Shown: piece by piece, positions 47,250 through 59,259 of the stretch
Numbering within the stretch: the stretch's first letter is position 1
Layout of the letters: each line of letters begins with the position of its first letter
Source of the DNA: Tenebrio molitor
Lineage: Eukaryota; Arthropoda; Insecta; Coleoptera; Tenebrionidae
Reading direction: 5' to 3'
Length of the DNA: 64,000 bases
NCBI RefSeq assembly: GCF_963966145.1
Contig: NC_091051.1
Span: 12,462,001 to 12,526,000 of the forward strand
Program-made: the position numbers and the translations under genes
Notes under the pieces: model-generated
Seen by the model: the letters and a program-made list of their open reading frames with translations, nothing else
What the model was told of the DNA's origin: nothing
The model's database searches: none

Positions 47250-48840
47250 CTAATTGTCAAACAATAAAAAAATACAAAAGTCCCTAGAACTTAAACATTC
47301 GTTCAAAACGATCACACATTCCTGAATTTTTAAATAAGGGACAATAAAACAATTTCATTCTCGTAACATTTACTATTCAGTAGTATTGGTTCTAGCAATT
47401 CAAATATTATTTTCCTTCAATCCCCAAAAACCTAATAAAATTTAAATTTTTTTTTTTACGAAATCTACGCCATGCACAAGAAATTGTAAGATTCTATTGG
47501 ATTGTAAAAGATTCAAAGATATGTGTAATAAACATTTTTGATATCTGAAATCATGAACATTGAACAGAGAATCTAACAAACTTTGACATAGTCTAATTTG
47601 CAAATCTTTTAACACATTTATTTAAAGAGATTAGCGATTTTAAAATTGTATAAGTAAATTTAATACAGAAATATAAAAAATACAATCCTGACTACATTTC
47701 CATTAATTAAAATTATAAAATAATTTATAATTTACATCCTCTATAAGTTACACGTAATTTAATGTAAACTACATTTTATAATTACATAATTATAACTTTA
47801 TTTTTCTAAAGCAAAATACGTTCAACCTATTTGGACGATTTCATTAACAACCAGAAAACTTGAATCCGTCATTTTAGAAACACCTTGAGTCGCTTAATAC
47901 AAATTGTTGGGTGTTCATTTAAAAATAACATCACTAACCCCGAATTGATAATATAAACTTATAAACATTATCATTGACCGAGATTTTCAAAGTACATATC
48001 AACTTTAGGAGGAAAAAAGGTATCTTCTTTTTACACCTATTAAATAAGGAAAAACAGAAAAAATCAGAAAATTAGAATATTGTATTGATACTCGATAAAT
48101 TTGTGATTCATGATATGTTTCTAAAATGACTGATTCATTTACCTTTTTTGCAAACATTTATGAACTTTAAATAATCCCGATTATTATTATATAAATTACA
48201 ATAATTTATGATGTATGTGCTGTTGTTATCATTCAAGTAAATAATAAAATAAATCGACATAAACTATAACTATAACTATATAATTGAAGCGGTAATCCAA
48301 AATCATGTTAGATACTAATTAAAAGGGTTGGTGTCAAAATAATAATAATATTTCAATAAATTAAAACCTTTCTTGCGTTGATTTCAATTTTCAAAAATAC
48401 AAAGGTAGAAAAAGAGATTTTTTTTAAATGTTTTCTTTTCAACAAATTAATGTTATGTTTTTCAAAACGACGTAACAAGAGAACCATAATTTTTGTAGCA
48501 GTATGTGTACCGTACAATTACTGACAATGAACAATGACTAATTTATTTTTTGAACAAATACTGGAAAAATTAGGTTTTGGTGCAGTGTTCTTATTCCGTA
48601 ATAAAGCGCTTGCGTCCTGTTTTTGAATGAGCTTCCTTTACTACTATGTTTACATTACTGTGTTGCGTAACGCACGCGGTAAACGCAGCACAAGATAAAC
48701 ATAAAGGAAAGGGAGGGGGGTAATAAAGCCAGCCTTCGTTTATTCTCGTTTTTCTACGAACCAGTTCGCATTCCATTTAAAAAAGTGTTGGGTGTTTGTC
48801 ACACGTCCAATATTTTCTTACTTTAAATAAAAAATTATAC
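47250..48840. other. AT-rich intergenic spacer
   Basis: Strongly AT-rich, with simple A/T runs and no coding content. It separates the hAT insertion from the FKBP59 gene. The short minus-strand ORF at 48591-48776 lacks any recognisable family. Confidence 0.5.
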
Positions 48841-48982
48841 CAAACTACAGTCGAAAAGTGAGTATGAAAGTGTTGAAAGTTTTTCCGATGATAGTTTATT
48901 GTGTTTTGTAAAAATTGTTCCCATCCCGATTAAATACTACCGTCACGTTCCAGAACCGGCTCTAGAATATTCCATTCTAACC

Positions 48983-50418
48983 ATGCCTGAACTTATCGAT
49001 ATTTCCCCAAATAAAGACAGCGGTGTGCTCAAAGAAATTCTTAGAGAAGGCGAAGGCGACGAATGTGCCCCACCTGGTTCCAAAGTTAGGGTTCACTACA
49101 CTGGGACTTTAACTGATGGCACGAAATTTGATTCGAGCAGAGATAAAAATGAACCATTCGAATTTGACTTGGGGAAAGGTACTGAGTTTTCTTTAGTGAT
49201 TTTGGGTCATTATGGATTGTATTAATGCATGTAGGAACTGTGATCAAAGCATGGGACATCGGTGTGGCAACTATGAAGAAGGGTGAACAAGCGATGTTAA
49301 CATGTGCTCCAGAATATGCTTATGGAAAATCTGGAAGTCCCCCAACTATCCCACCAGACTCAACATTGAAATTTGATGTAAGAATAAATTATGTTTTATA
49401 GTTAATTGCCAACTAGTAAATTTACAGGTGGAGGTAATTAGTTGGAAATGTGAAGATCTGAGTCCTAAAGGAGATGGAGGTATTGAAAGATCACAGATAA
49501 AAGCTGGAGAAGGAGTCACATTTCCTAATGATGGTGCATTAGTACAAGGTAAAGTTTAAGGAGAGTCTTTGTGTTTTAATCTAATGTTTTATCATTTCCA
49601 GTGAGCCTGATTGGAAAATATGAGGGTAGAGATTTTGATGTACGTGATGTGACTTTCACAGTAGGTGAAGGTTCAGAACAAAATGTTATAGCAGGAATCG
49701 ATATAGCAATTGAGAAGTTTAAAAAAGGAGAAACTTCTAAGTTAACTATTAAATCTCAGTATGCATTTGGAACCCAAGGTTCTGAAGAATTTAACATTCC
49801 TCCTAATGCAACAGTTGAATATGTTGTGACTTTAAACAGTTTTGAAAGAGCTGAAGAAAGCTGGGCTCTTGACACTAAAGAGCGAATAGAACAGGCTAAA
49901 ATCTTTAAAGAAAAGGGCACCAATTATTTTAAAGCTTCAAAATTCACTTTAGCAGTGAAGATGTACAAAAAAATAATAGACTATTTAGGATCACAAAAAG
50001 GTAAGTATAATTTGTCATTTTGCATTTGTTTTTTTATTTATTAATTTTAGATCCAAAGTTTAGGGAGGAAATGGATGGTCTTATTCTAGCTGCAAATCTG
50101 AATTTATCTTTGTGCTATCTAAAAATGGATGACAATTTTGAAGCTAAAGATTCTGCAACTGCTGCTTTAAAAATTGATCCTGACAATGTTAAGGCCTTGT
50201 TCAGAAAGGGTCAAGCATTGTTAAAATTAGGTGAACCTAAACAAGCTGCTGATCATTTTGCACATTGTCTCCAACTAGACCCAGGCAATACAGCTGCACA
50301 GTCTCAGCAAGTGTTGTGTGCAAAAACACTTAAGGAACAGTTGCAAAAAGAGAAGAAAGTTTATGCTAATATGTTTGACAAATTTGCAAAAATGGATGCT
50401 CAGGTGAAAAGCAATTAA
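48983..50418 (+). CDS. FKBP59: FKBP59-type immunophilin (two FKBP domains plus TPR)
   Basis: Exons 48983-49178, 49235-49377, 49428-49548, 49602-50000 and 50051-50418 join in phase to give 408 residues. The first FKBP domain, about residues 20-120, has VRVHYTGTLTDGTKFDSS, FDLGKGTVIKAWDIG and GSPPTIPPDSTLKFDVEV, the residues of an active peptidyl-prolyl isomerase. A second, diverged FKBP domain follows (GKYEGRDFDVRDVTF ... IPPNATVEYVV). Then come TPR repeats (AKIFKEKGTNYFKASKFTLA, AALKIDPDNVKALFRKGQAL) that would dock the C-terminus of Hsp90. Orthologues act in steroid-receptor/Hsp90 complexes and on TRPL channels in flies. The frame is open upstream of the chosen ATG, but that sequence looks like 5' UTR. 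Confidence 0.95.
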
Positions 50419-51146
50419 TTTTATTTCAATTATTTAGTAGTAATTTTCTGTTGTCACATGTGGAGAAATTGATTTTGATTTTGGTAATAATTTGAATAAA
50501 TATTTTTAATGAACAGTGGGGTTTTATTTTGATGTAATGTGCAACACTTGTAGAGGGAAGAAATAGAAAAAAAGAAAGAACCAAATGTAATGTCATCAGT
50601 GGGAGAATGGGGTAAGGAAGACCGAGAGAGGGAACCAAGTGAGTTTGAAAAGGAGAACCCTAACATATTGTTGTTGAATGGCAGTGGTGAATTTAAGGAT
50701 ATGTAAATTTGTTTTTCGTTTTTCATTCTCAATAAATCTAGTTGAAAGTGAAAGTTTTTTTTTTGTTGCCAAATTGTGGTAAGTTGTAAGATATTTTGCG
50801 TCGTGCGTTGTTTGTATTCTTTAATTTGAACTACATTTTACTTACAGTGTGGAAACAAATCGTCAAAAACTGGAGTTGAGTTCACATTATTAATTTTTAG
50901 TGTTTGACAACGATTCTGAACATATAATTTTGACACTTTTTATGACATGTGACTGTTGTTGATATTCTACAAGTCAATTGAAATTAAATTAAACACCATT
51001 CTGAGTACACGTTCAATGTTGTAAAAATTTAAGTGGAATTAATATACTGTTTGGTATTATTTGAATAAAGCGCCATGAATATGTTTTTAGGAACAATCAA
51101 AATTGCTTGGTTGGTAGAATTGTTAATAATTTTCATTTAGTGAAAA

Positions 51147-53138
51147 ATGGCGGAGCCTGATCTAAACGTCGACAATTTGATACAAAGACTATTAGAAGGT
51201 AAATAAATTAATATTATTTCTGTTCTCTGCTTAATTTGAATAGACTAGATAACTCTAAATTGTTAGAATAATACTGCATGACTTTATATATCTAAGACAT
51301 TTCATAACATGTTCACCAGTCAAAATAGAAGACATTATAAATCCTTTTACTTGCCTAATATAATTATTTTTAGTCTAATAAGGTACATAAATGTGATGTT
51401 TTTCGCACATTGAAATGTTTATTCAGTATTATGTTTTCTGTTAATGATTTAAATTAGAAATAAAGGACACTGATTGCTTTTTTAACACTTTTGATTTAGT
51501 TGAGTTTTGTATAAATAAATAGTTTGAGTGTTTATTTTTGTGCTGCTTTTCGTGTGATGTGGGTACAGGGTATAAAACTCTGCGGGAATTACAAGAAAAC
51601 CAGGATGTAAAGAAGAAATCAAAATTCAAAGATATTTTCATATCTTCCGAACGTAAGATCACATCTATAATAGCAGTATAGCTTAGATATTTGTTATTAT
51701 CGTTCATCATTACAGTAAAAGTAAAGCCGTCCGAACTTTTGTAGTTAATTTGGTGCACACAAATTAATTTCAAACAATTTCCGCCTCATTCAGTTTGCTT
51801 GCTCTACACTTTTTTTAAATTACTCATTTAGAAGTATCATTGTGCTGCAGGGCCCTATAGAATCTGAATAATGAACAGATCTAATAATCAATTGAAATCA
51901 GATTTAAATCCTTGCTTATATTTAATTTTTAAAGTTTGCATTGTTCTTCTTCGTGGAAGGTGACACAGAAAGGTGTTATAAATATTTTGTTCCCAGTACG
52001 AGGATGTCGTCCTGGAAAATCTGTTCAAATGTCAGAAGCAGAAGTCCGTGGATTATGTCTAAAATCCCGGGAAATTTTTCTTCAACAACCTATACTCCTT
52101 GAACTCGAGGCTCCTCTCAAAATATGTGGTAGGTTATAATCTTGCGGGAAAAAATTAAGGATGAAGGTCACTTTGGGGTGTGTTGTAGGGGACATACACG
52201 GCCAATATACAGATCTGCTCCGTCTATTTGAATATGGGGGCTTTCCTCCTGAGGCCAATTACTTGTTCCTTGGCGACTACGTGGATCGCGGCAAGCAATC
52301 ACTAGAAACAATTTGTCTCTTGTTGGCCTATAAAATTAAATATCCTGAAAATTTCTTCTTGCTTAGAGGGAATCACGAATGCGCTTCAATCAATCGAATA
52401 TATGGGTTTTACGATGAATGTAAATAAAATCAAAGAATTTCTGCTGCCTTTATTTTGATCGCACTCGTTGCAGGCAAGAGACGGTACAACATTAAGTTGT
52501 GGAAAACTTTCACTGATTGCTTCAATTGCTTGCCAATAGCTGCTATTATCGATGAAAAAATTTTTTGTTGTCACGGAGGTCTCAGTCCTGATTTGCAAGG
52601 GATGGAACAGATCCGACGCATTATGAGGCCGACCGATGTACCTGATACAGGTAGACGCGCTCAACTTTGCGATAATTTGTACTAACGGCTTTGTTAAGGT
52701 TTACTCTGCGACTTGTTGTGGTCTGATCCTGATAAAGATGTGCAAGGTTGGGGCGAGAACGATCGTGGTGTCTCATTTACCTTCGGTGCTGACGTAGTCA
52801 GCAAGTTTTTGAACAGACACGATTTGGATTTAATCTGTCGCGCCCATCAAGTAGTGGAAGATGGCTACGAATTCTTCGCTAAACGGCAGCTAGTCACGCT
52901 TTTCTCTGCCCCCAATTATTGCGGCGAGTTTGACAACGCAGGAGGGATGATGAGTGTGGATGAAACTCTAATGTGTTCGTTCCAGGTATGACAAATGATT
53001 GTTTTTCGTGACGGTTGTTTAATTTTTCATTATCAGATCTTGAAACCATCTGAAAAGAAAGCCAAGTATCAGTACCAGGGAGTGAACTCAGGACGCCCGT
53101 CAACGCCTCAGCGAAATCCTACAACTAAAAAGAAATAA
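51147..53138 (+). CDS. flw: Protein phosphatase 1 catalytic subunit, beta type (flapwing)
   Basis: Exons 51147-51198, 51997-52128, 52189-52419, 52474-52650, 52699-52985 and 53037-53138 join in phase to give 326 residues. The metal-binding signature is complete: GDIHGQ, GDYVDRG, RGNHE, then the HGGLSP and RAHQ blocks and SAPNYCGEFDN. The beta/flapwing type is indicated by the start MAEPDLNVDNLIQRLLE, GADVVSKFLNRHD, DNAGGMMSV and the tail KYQYQGVNSGRPSTPQR, where alpha types differ. PP1-beta dephosphorylates non-muscle myosin light chain with MYPT targeting subunits. Intron 1 is about 0.8 kb; the others are around 50 bp. Confidence 0.96.
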
Positions 53139-54630
53139 AAACGTGAGAGTATAATTCTACTGACTTTTTGTTTTTCATTTATATTCAACCAATGCATTTG
53201 TAACATTATATTCTCTAATACTGCTAGACAGTCAGTCTTTTTATGTTGAAGTATTATTATTTTAATATATTTATGTAGTTCTTTTTTTTATTAAATTGTG
53301 ATTGTATTGACTGATTTAAGTTTCGTTTGACTGACTGTTAATTCATACTTTCTTCTTTTCTCTTATTGTAAATAAATTAAGTGATTATTTATTTAGGAAC
53401 AAGACCAGTGAATTGGTGTGTTTATTAAAACTGTTGAATTATTATTAACTTGCTTGCATTTACATGTGCATCGTAAAGTGGCCCAGCCAAAGACTATGTG
53501 ATTGGTCATTTTATTGTTTAAGATTTTTAAATGTGTAGTTGATCATTTTTCAAATTTTTAGGTTCCTAAATATTGCAATTGCATCTTGACATTTCGCAAT
53601 CACGTTGTTTATTCACCTACTTGTATAGAAAATTGGCATAAATGCATTTTGTTTCACTCGTACTATCGTTTGTGTTTAATATTTTATTTCATTATATGAC
53701 AAATCTATTCACCTAATGTACTTTAAATTTGACAAATAAATCTATATATTACTACGAATTTACTTCATTTTTGTTGATTAATTCGTAAGTAAAATATCTA
53801 GATATGTATTTCTTGTGCAATTACAACAAACCGTGAGCTATTTTCTCTAACAATAATCTGAATACCATTTCTGACATATCTGTACCATTTAATTAAGTAA
53901 TTGTTATTTTTAAGAACACTCGTTATCAGACAGCGTCATTTGCTTAATCAATTTTTTCCATCCAAATGAATGTGCGTTGCAAATTTTGACAAGCAAAATA
54001 GTTCTTTAATTATTTCATTCTAAAAATGCATATGTAAGTTTTATGATAATGAATTACTACTACGCTTAAGTCTGTGAAAGAATGAAATAAAGTTGAAATA
54101 TTTATAATAGCATTCATATCTCTTCATTTTCGTTAGCGCAGCATACCGAGGTACCTTAAGGCACGTCGCCGATGGCACTTTTTACGTGCTTAGTCTTTTA
54201 TTATTCTGAATTCACTGAAATGAAATATCACTCAAGAGTCAGAGACACGAGACTTCACTGTGATCAATTAACGATTATTATCTATGGAAAGAGATTGTGC
54301 GATAGCCAAACACATTTTGAGTAAAAATAACATAGATATAGAAGAGAACCAACTGTTGGTCAATGTTTATCTGCATAGTATGAATCCCCTTACCGCACGT
54401 TGCTACTATATTTATATAAAAACAAAATAATTTATAAAATGGATTAATTACTATGTGAGAGTGACAACAATGGCAACCCAAAAATAAGTTTATCCACTTA
54501 ATTTCATTCTGTGCCTGTAGTGATACAATGTATTATGAGCATACCGATATAATTCAGCGTTTTAAGTTTGTTTTGTTAATATAAATCAATAAAAACGATT
54601 ACTTAAAGCTCTGTTGCTGATTTGTTTTTA
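53139..54630. other. PP1 3' UTR and spacer
   Basis: AT-rich, with several AATAAA-like signals (for example near 53370, 53736 and 54085), consistent with alternative 3' ends of the PP1 transcript. No gene recognised. Confidence 0.45.
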
Positions 54631-54682
54631 TGCATTTAAAGATATATTTAAAATTGTTTTTACGTCGCTCATTCTTTTGTAG

Positions 54683-54851
54683 AGTTCTGTCAGCGGCTGA
54701 AGGGACATTTTGTGGAGGAAACTCGCGGGCCAAATATCCAACCAATGGAACCACTCTCATAATAATGGACCGGGTCCAACGAAATAGCGTCGTTGCACAT
54801 CCCCACCTAATGTCCCTTCAAGAAGCGACTGGAGTCTACCATGCGATGTAA
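54683..54851 (+). other. Orphan exon-like segment
   Basis: A polypyrimidine-AG acceptor (TTCTTTTGTAG) precedes a GC-richer block that is open in two frames. One ends in a stop near 54760 (reading LKGHFVEETRGPNIQPMEPL) and the other at 54851. It also contains an inverted repeat, GAAGGGACATT and AATGTCCCTTC, which a transposon could explain. No family recognised. It could be a terminal exon of an unplaced transcript or a small repeat. Confidence 0.25.
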
Positions 54852-54877
54852 CAATCCACTTTTAATCTAATTTGTTT

Positions 54878-55639
54878 CCCCGTAATTCCAAAAAAAAAGA
54901 CTACCCAAAGATGACGTAAATAATCTAATTATAGATAGATAACAATTCTACGAAAACCGATTAAATCAATTTCTGTCGTGGAAGGTGTCAATTTGTCCCT
55001 CAATCGACAGTAGCAAACCCTGGGTTTGTTCTCAGTGGAATTACCCACTCCTTTGCACTTCCTGATTAATGAAAAAATAAAATCGTTTGTCTGAAAGTAA
55101 ATGACTAATTCGATAAGTATGAATTATGACGCAGAACGTTTATTGTAATTCCATTTTGCGCAATGTTCCAGTGTAAATATCAAAACAGTTCAGGTATCAG
55201 CCAACAGGTTAGCTATGGCCATTATCACAAAGCAAATAGTGTTATCGAATTGTTGGCACATAATTAACAGTATCCTTCATCTGAGTTTTAAGTTCTGAAA
55301 GTACATACATACATACCACCGCAATCTTTGTACACAACTATTTCAACGTTGCGTCGTTTGCTCGTTTGTTACTTTACTCAAGTCTTAAAGTTGTTTTCAT
55401 TTTTTTTTTCGTTTATTAATAACGTTCCAGTAATCCAAACAAAATATTTTGGCAACAATGACAATTTCTGGTGTTTTGTAAAACTTATATAATAAATATA
55501 ATTACAAAAAAACAAACAAGAAAGTAAATAAACATTACATTTTGGTGAAATATATTATAGTAATCCGTAATCCCAAAAAAAAGCTACCCAAAGATGATGT
55601 ACGTAATCTAATTATAAATGGATAACAATTCTACGAAAA
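54878..55639. repeat. Pair of ~78-bp direct repeats
   Basis: The copies 54878-54956 and 55564-55639 share CTACCCAAAGATGA, GTAATCTAATTATA-like sequence and GATAACAATTCTACGAAAA, about 686 bp apart in the same orientation with roughly 85-90% identity. They could be remnants of a repeated element or flanks of an old insertion. Confidence 0.7.
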
Positions 55640-56369
55640 ATAAAACTTGAATTCTTCACGCAAAATTATATTAATTTTTCTCTGTACCTACGATTGAAAA
55701 ATAGAGCAAGCAATCAATGCAAAACGCGTTATGCAGCATTTAGGAATATCTTTTTGTACTTCCTGTGACCGGTTCATCATGAAAGAATGATGCACAACTG
55801 TATAAAGTAGGTACCTATTAAAGAACTAAAGCAAAGGGTGTACGGCCAACAGTGCGGCTGCAAAAGCTTTCAAGGTCAATTTAAACAAGGGTTTTTGATT
55901 GCTTTCTGAACATTTTAATTTAAATTTTGTAAATTGGCAATCGGAAAAACATTCTGCCCGACCAAATTTCTACAATCATCTCACAACAATGTACCTACTT
56001 AGCATCGATAGTAATAAAGCAGAGAGCAAAATTACTCAGTACAATATCAACTCGTTCAACGATTATGAATGATTAATTTTGATTTGGAAAAGTAAAAGTC
56101 TTTAAAAAAGAATGAATGTTGTTGTTTTGTGTTGTGTTTTAACTTATCTACCGTAGGTATGTCCCCGGACTGGGTTCACAAGAGGAAAACATTTTTTATT
56201 TTACCCAGAAACTTCAGAGGAATAACATTTTTTGTTTCATTTGAAAGTCCCATTCTGTTATTAAAAAATCTTCTTCAACACAGAAGAAGACAACACAGAA
56301 AATGCAGAAAAAATATATTGATTTTTTTTTTGAAAAAATCAAACAATAATTGAATATAAAAGTATAATA
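55640..56369. other. Non-coding spacer
   Basis: AT-rich, no recognised gene or repeat. Confidence 0.5.
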
Positions 56370-56615
56370 TTAACTCTCCACCGTTTTCTGCACATAATTC
56401 AACCCCACATCGAAGTTCTTTAAAACTATTTCCTCCATTGTTAATGATGCTACAGCGTTCCTTATGCGCTGTCTTAGTTCTTCAGCACTATTAGGCAGGC
56501 CTTCACTATATTTTTTTTGCAAATTAGTCACTGATCCAGTTTTTAGAAACTTTTTATAATCTTCTGCACACTGATGCGTGATACATGGGTAGGTAAGTGT
56601 TGGGAAATTTTTCAT
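56370..56615 (-). pseudogene. Probable C-terminal fragment of a DDE transposase
   Basis: 81-residue minus-strand frame ending ... PNSAEELRQRIRNAVASLTM ... VLKNFDVGLNYVQK. The pattern of an 'EELRQRI' helix followed by a basic/aromatic tail is common at the C-terminus of mariner-like transposases. The rest of the enzyme is missing. A chance resemblance is possible. Confidence 0.35.
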
Positions 56616-57154
56616 TAAATTTTGTAATTATGTGATGTGACGAAAACCGGTCCAATAACATTGGCTTAAATAAATTCTGTGTTCTAAAGACAACATTTTG
56701 AAAATATTTCTAACAGTAATAAGTTGTTTGCCAAAAATCAAGGTCAATTGTAATAAAATTTATAACATAAAAATTAATTCTAAGTCCAAATTTGAACAGA
56801 AAATGTGAATTTAAGAATGCAGTAAGTACCTATATCAATACTAAGATGTTAATAACGGATATGGGAGTTTCAAATGAGGCAAAAAATGTTATTCCTCCGA
56901 AGTTTTTACGCAAAATCAAAAAAAAAATCCCTCTTGCGAACTCAATCTGAGGACATGCGGCACATAAATATTTTGTTGTCACACAGATTTAAAAAAAAAT
57001 CAAACGACGAGTATGGCAAGTTAGCGTTAGCGAGTATTTAAATACCATACGATTCCAGTAAAATCACTTTTCTGACGAGGAGCGTATACTATTTTTTCGC
57101 ATTTTAAGAATATTAAAATTTGTTCGTAAAAAAGTTTAATATTATTAATATTAG

Positions 57155-57218
57155 ACTCAAAATCGTACAGTAATGGTTGCTATGCTGTAAAGTAACCTAT
57201 TACAGTACGATTTTGAGT
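57155..57218. repeat. Perfect-arm hairpin
   Basis: Arms 57155-57178 (ACTCAAAATCGTACAGTAAT...) and 57194-57218 pair almost completely around a 15-bp loop. It lies just upstream of two other inverted-repeat elements. Confidence 0.75.
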
Positions 57219-57300
57219 ACAGTAAAGAAATACAAATTCTGTAGGAAATCTTACTTTCATTCGTATCTTGAATCCAATTAATATTAGCAAATTGTATTCT

Positions 57301-57536
57301 CAATTTGGTTGTAGGTCGTAAAATTTTATTGCATATTATGAGCGATTAACGGGCACAATGGTTGGGTTTGAAAAGGTTGGGAAGCGGCGCGTGCCGTTTG
57401 CCGTACAATGCATATACCAAATGTACAATACAACCCTGCTTAAAATATTACCTGCTAGTGGTAAACTAGGATTTATAAGCCCCGCAAGATCTTTAACTTA
57501 AAGTACCATAAAATTTTACGACCTACAACCAAATTG
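57301..57536. mobile_element. MITE with ~33-bp TIRs
   Basis: CAATTTGGTTGTAGGTCGTA... at 57301 is repeated inverted at the right end (...TACGACCTACAACCAAATTG, ending 57536). The 236-bp interior is non-coding, with a short GC-rich patch near 57390. Confidence 0.8.
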
Positions 57537-57545
57537 AAAACACAG

Positions 57546-57959
57546 TATAGTCGTTTTCAATGACATCCGTGCTGTCAATATGACAGTATGTTGGCATCAC
57601 TGGCTGTTTGAGTTTAGTAATTTTGAATTTCCTAATTTGGCAATTTACCTTAACGGGGCAAATTGACAAATTCAAATTATTTCCGACAAATCAAAGAAAA
57701 TATGTGGTCTGATTCGGATTACCAGGATGACTTAGTTTAAACATGTTTTACACCATGTTGAAGATTAAGTTTTATTGTTTGTTGTTGACGTTTCACGAAA
57801 TATAAATTTTCTTTTACCATAACCTAGATTTCTTGTTTGACATTTTTTTAACTAGAATTTGCTTATACTCTGAATTCTGGTTATGAATTTGTGTGTACAA
57901 TCTGCAACAACCTATTAAAAATGACACTGACAGCACGGATGTCGTTGAAAACGGCTATA
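57546..57959. mobile_element. MITE with ~38-bp TIRs (TA target)
   Basis: TATAGTCGTTTTCAATGACA at the left end is matched inverted at the right (GTCGTTGAAAACGGCTATA), with the CCGTGCTGTCA block inside both arms. It is 414 bp with TA at both edges, has no ORF, and abuts the preceding MITE within 10 bp. Confidence 0.8.
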
Positions 57960-58091
57960 AGTGAACAAACATTATTTTTGAAGTAAGAACATTTACAGAA
58001 GGCTTAAAAAATCAACAAGAAAATTCTATTTTTTCCATAAAAGATAAGATAAATGATGCACTGAGATTTAAAAAAAAATGGTCAAAATCGA

Positions 58092-58277
58092 TTGAGGAGC
58101 AAAGTTCCCATATCTATCCTCAAAATTCCTTTTGTTGCCTGTTGTGAAGAATTTCAGGAACATTTCCCCGTCGAAGCAACTGATCATTTTTATGATGACA
58201 TTTGCCAAAATGTCAGGAAAACTGTTGAATTATTTAGAAAAAAAGATCAAACAAAAGAACAGCCGAAGTACGAGTAG
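58092..58277 (+). pseudogene. Unassigned coding-like fragment
   Basis: A 61-residue open frame with protein-like composition (CCEEFQEHFPVEATDHFYDD, then VRKTVELFRKK). No family recognised. It lies next to a recombinase-like relic and a long palindrome, so a transposon origin is likely, but a short exon cannot be excluded. Confidence 0.25.
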
Positions 58278-58404
58278 CAGATAATGTGAGGGAAATTATG
58301 GTAACAACTCTATCTACATCTTTCATTAGACTTTATAACTTACGTTTTTATGATACCCTAGTAGTTCTGTTAATAAACAAAATAGGACCCATATTTAAGT
58401 ATAT

Positions 58405-58550
58405 AAAAAAATAGTATATTGTTATATAAGTGAGGAAAGGGATGCATTGCTAAACGTGAATGACAATTGGATCACGAGCGATAGCGAGTTGATCTAATCA
58501 TTCAAGTTTAGCAATGGACCTTTCCTCACGTATATAACATACTATTTTTT
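58405..58550. repeat. ~145-bp foldback palindrome
   Basis: The left arm 58405-58477 pairs with the right arm 58488-58550 (AAAAAATAGTATATTGTTAT... and TATAACATACTATTTTTT). The centre is CGAGCGATAGCGAG, the same kind of core as GAGGGCGTTAGCCCGAG in segment A of the GIGYF intron element. No ORF. Confidence 0.8.
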
Positions 58551-58742
58551 CCAACGTCAAGAGCTTTCGGTTTATCTTGCATAGGTATTATCAATTTATT
58601 ATTTTATACAAATCAACATACAAGTAAAATTTGAAAATCACGTTTCCATGCTCACAGTAAACAATAAAATTTAATTAATGAATGTCAAGTCGTGTTTTTA
58701 CCAAAACTTGAAAATCAATCAGAATTTACTAAACAAATAGTG

Positions 58743-59000
58743 ATGGAAGTAGAAGATAGTGTTGTAAATTTACCAAATACAGAAATTAAAGAAGCAGCGA
58801 ACTAGGTATCTTTGGAGTTATTACCTATAAAATCTCGAGCACGCTACGGAAAGGAATACAATGCGTTACTGAGATGGAGACAAGAAGTAAGAAGCGCTAG
58901 TTTGGCTTCAACGTCAAGCTCTGTACCGACACGTTATTTAGAAAAAAAAAAAATCAGGAACATTTGGAGTTTTAATTCGTGTAAAAAATTGTACATTTAA
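58743..59000 (+). pseudogene. Tyrosine-recombinase-like N-terminal fragment with in-frame stop
   Basis: A frame from the ATG at 58743 runs to 59000 with one internal TAG near 58803. After it comes LELLPIKSRARYGKEYNALL and RWRQEVRSAS. The 'LP-KSR--Y-KEY---L-W' pattern is seen at the N-terminus (core-binding region) of tyrosine-recombinase-type proteins of eukaryotic transposons. The catalytic domain is absent. A TTTTTTCCAACGTCAAG inverted repeat (58545-58561 and 59236-59253) brackets it. Confidence 0.35.
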
Positions 59001-59259
59001 TTTCTATAATACTGATAAAAAAGTTAAGTATCTTTGTAAGTGCTAATTGTTAATAAAGAATTCTTACAAATGTATATTTGAACGTTATTTTAAAGAAAGT
59101 ATGTACATACCTAAATGGGGATCAAATTTTTGTTTTACTTTCCCCACTAGTGAGGGAAGTGATTTACTTTCCTCACATGTGATGCAAACGCCTACTTTCA
59201 TCTCTAAATTGAGTGATGGAAATGTCATTTTCAGACTTGACGTTGGAAAAAAATCTTAA

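Noticed and set aside
48899..48982. In-frame upstream extension of FKBP59
   Set aside because: The frame is open but the sequence before the ATG at 48983 does not resemble family N-termini; treated as 5' UTR.
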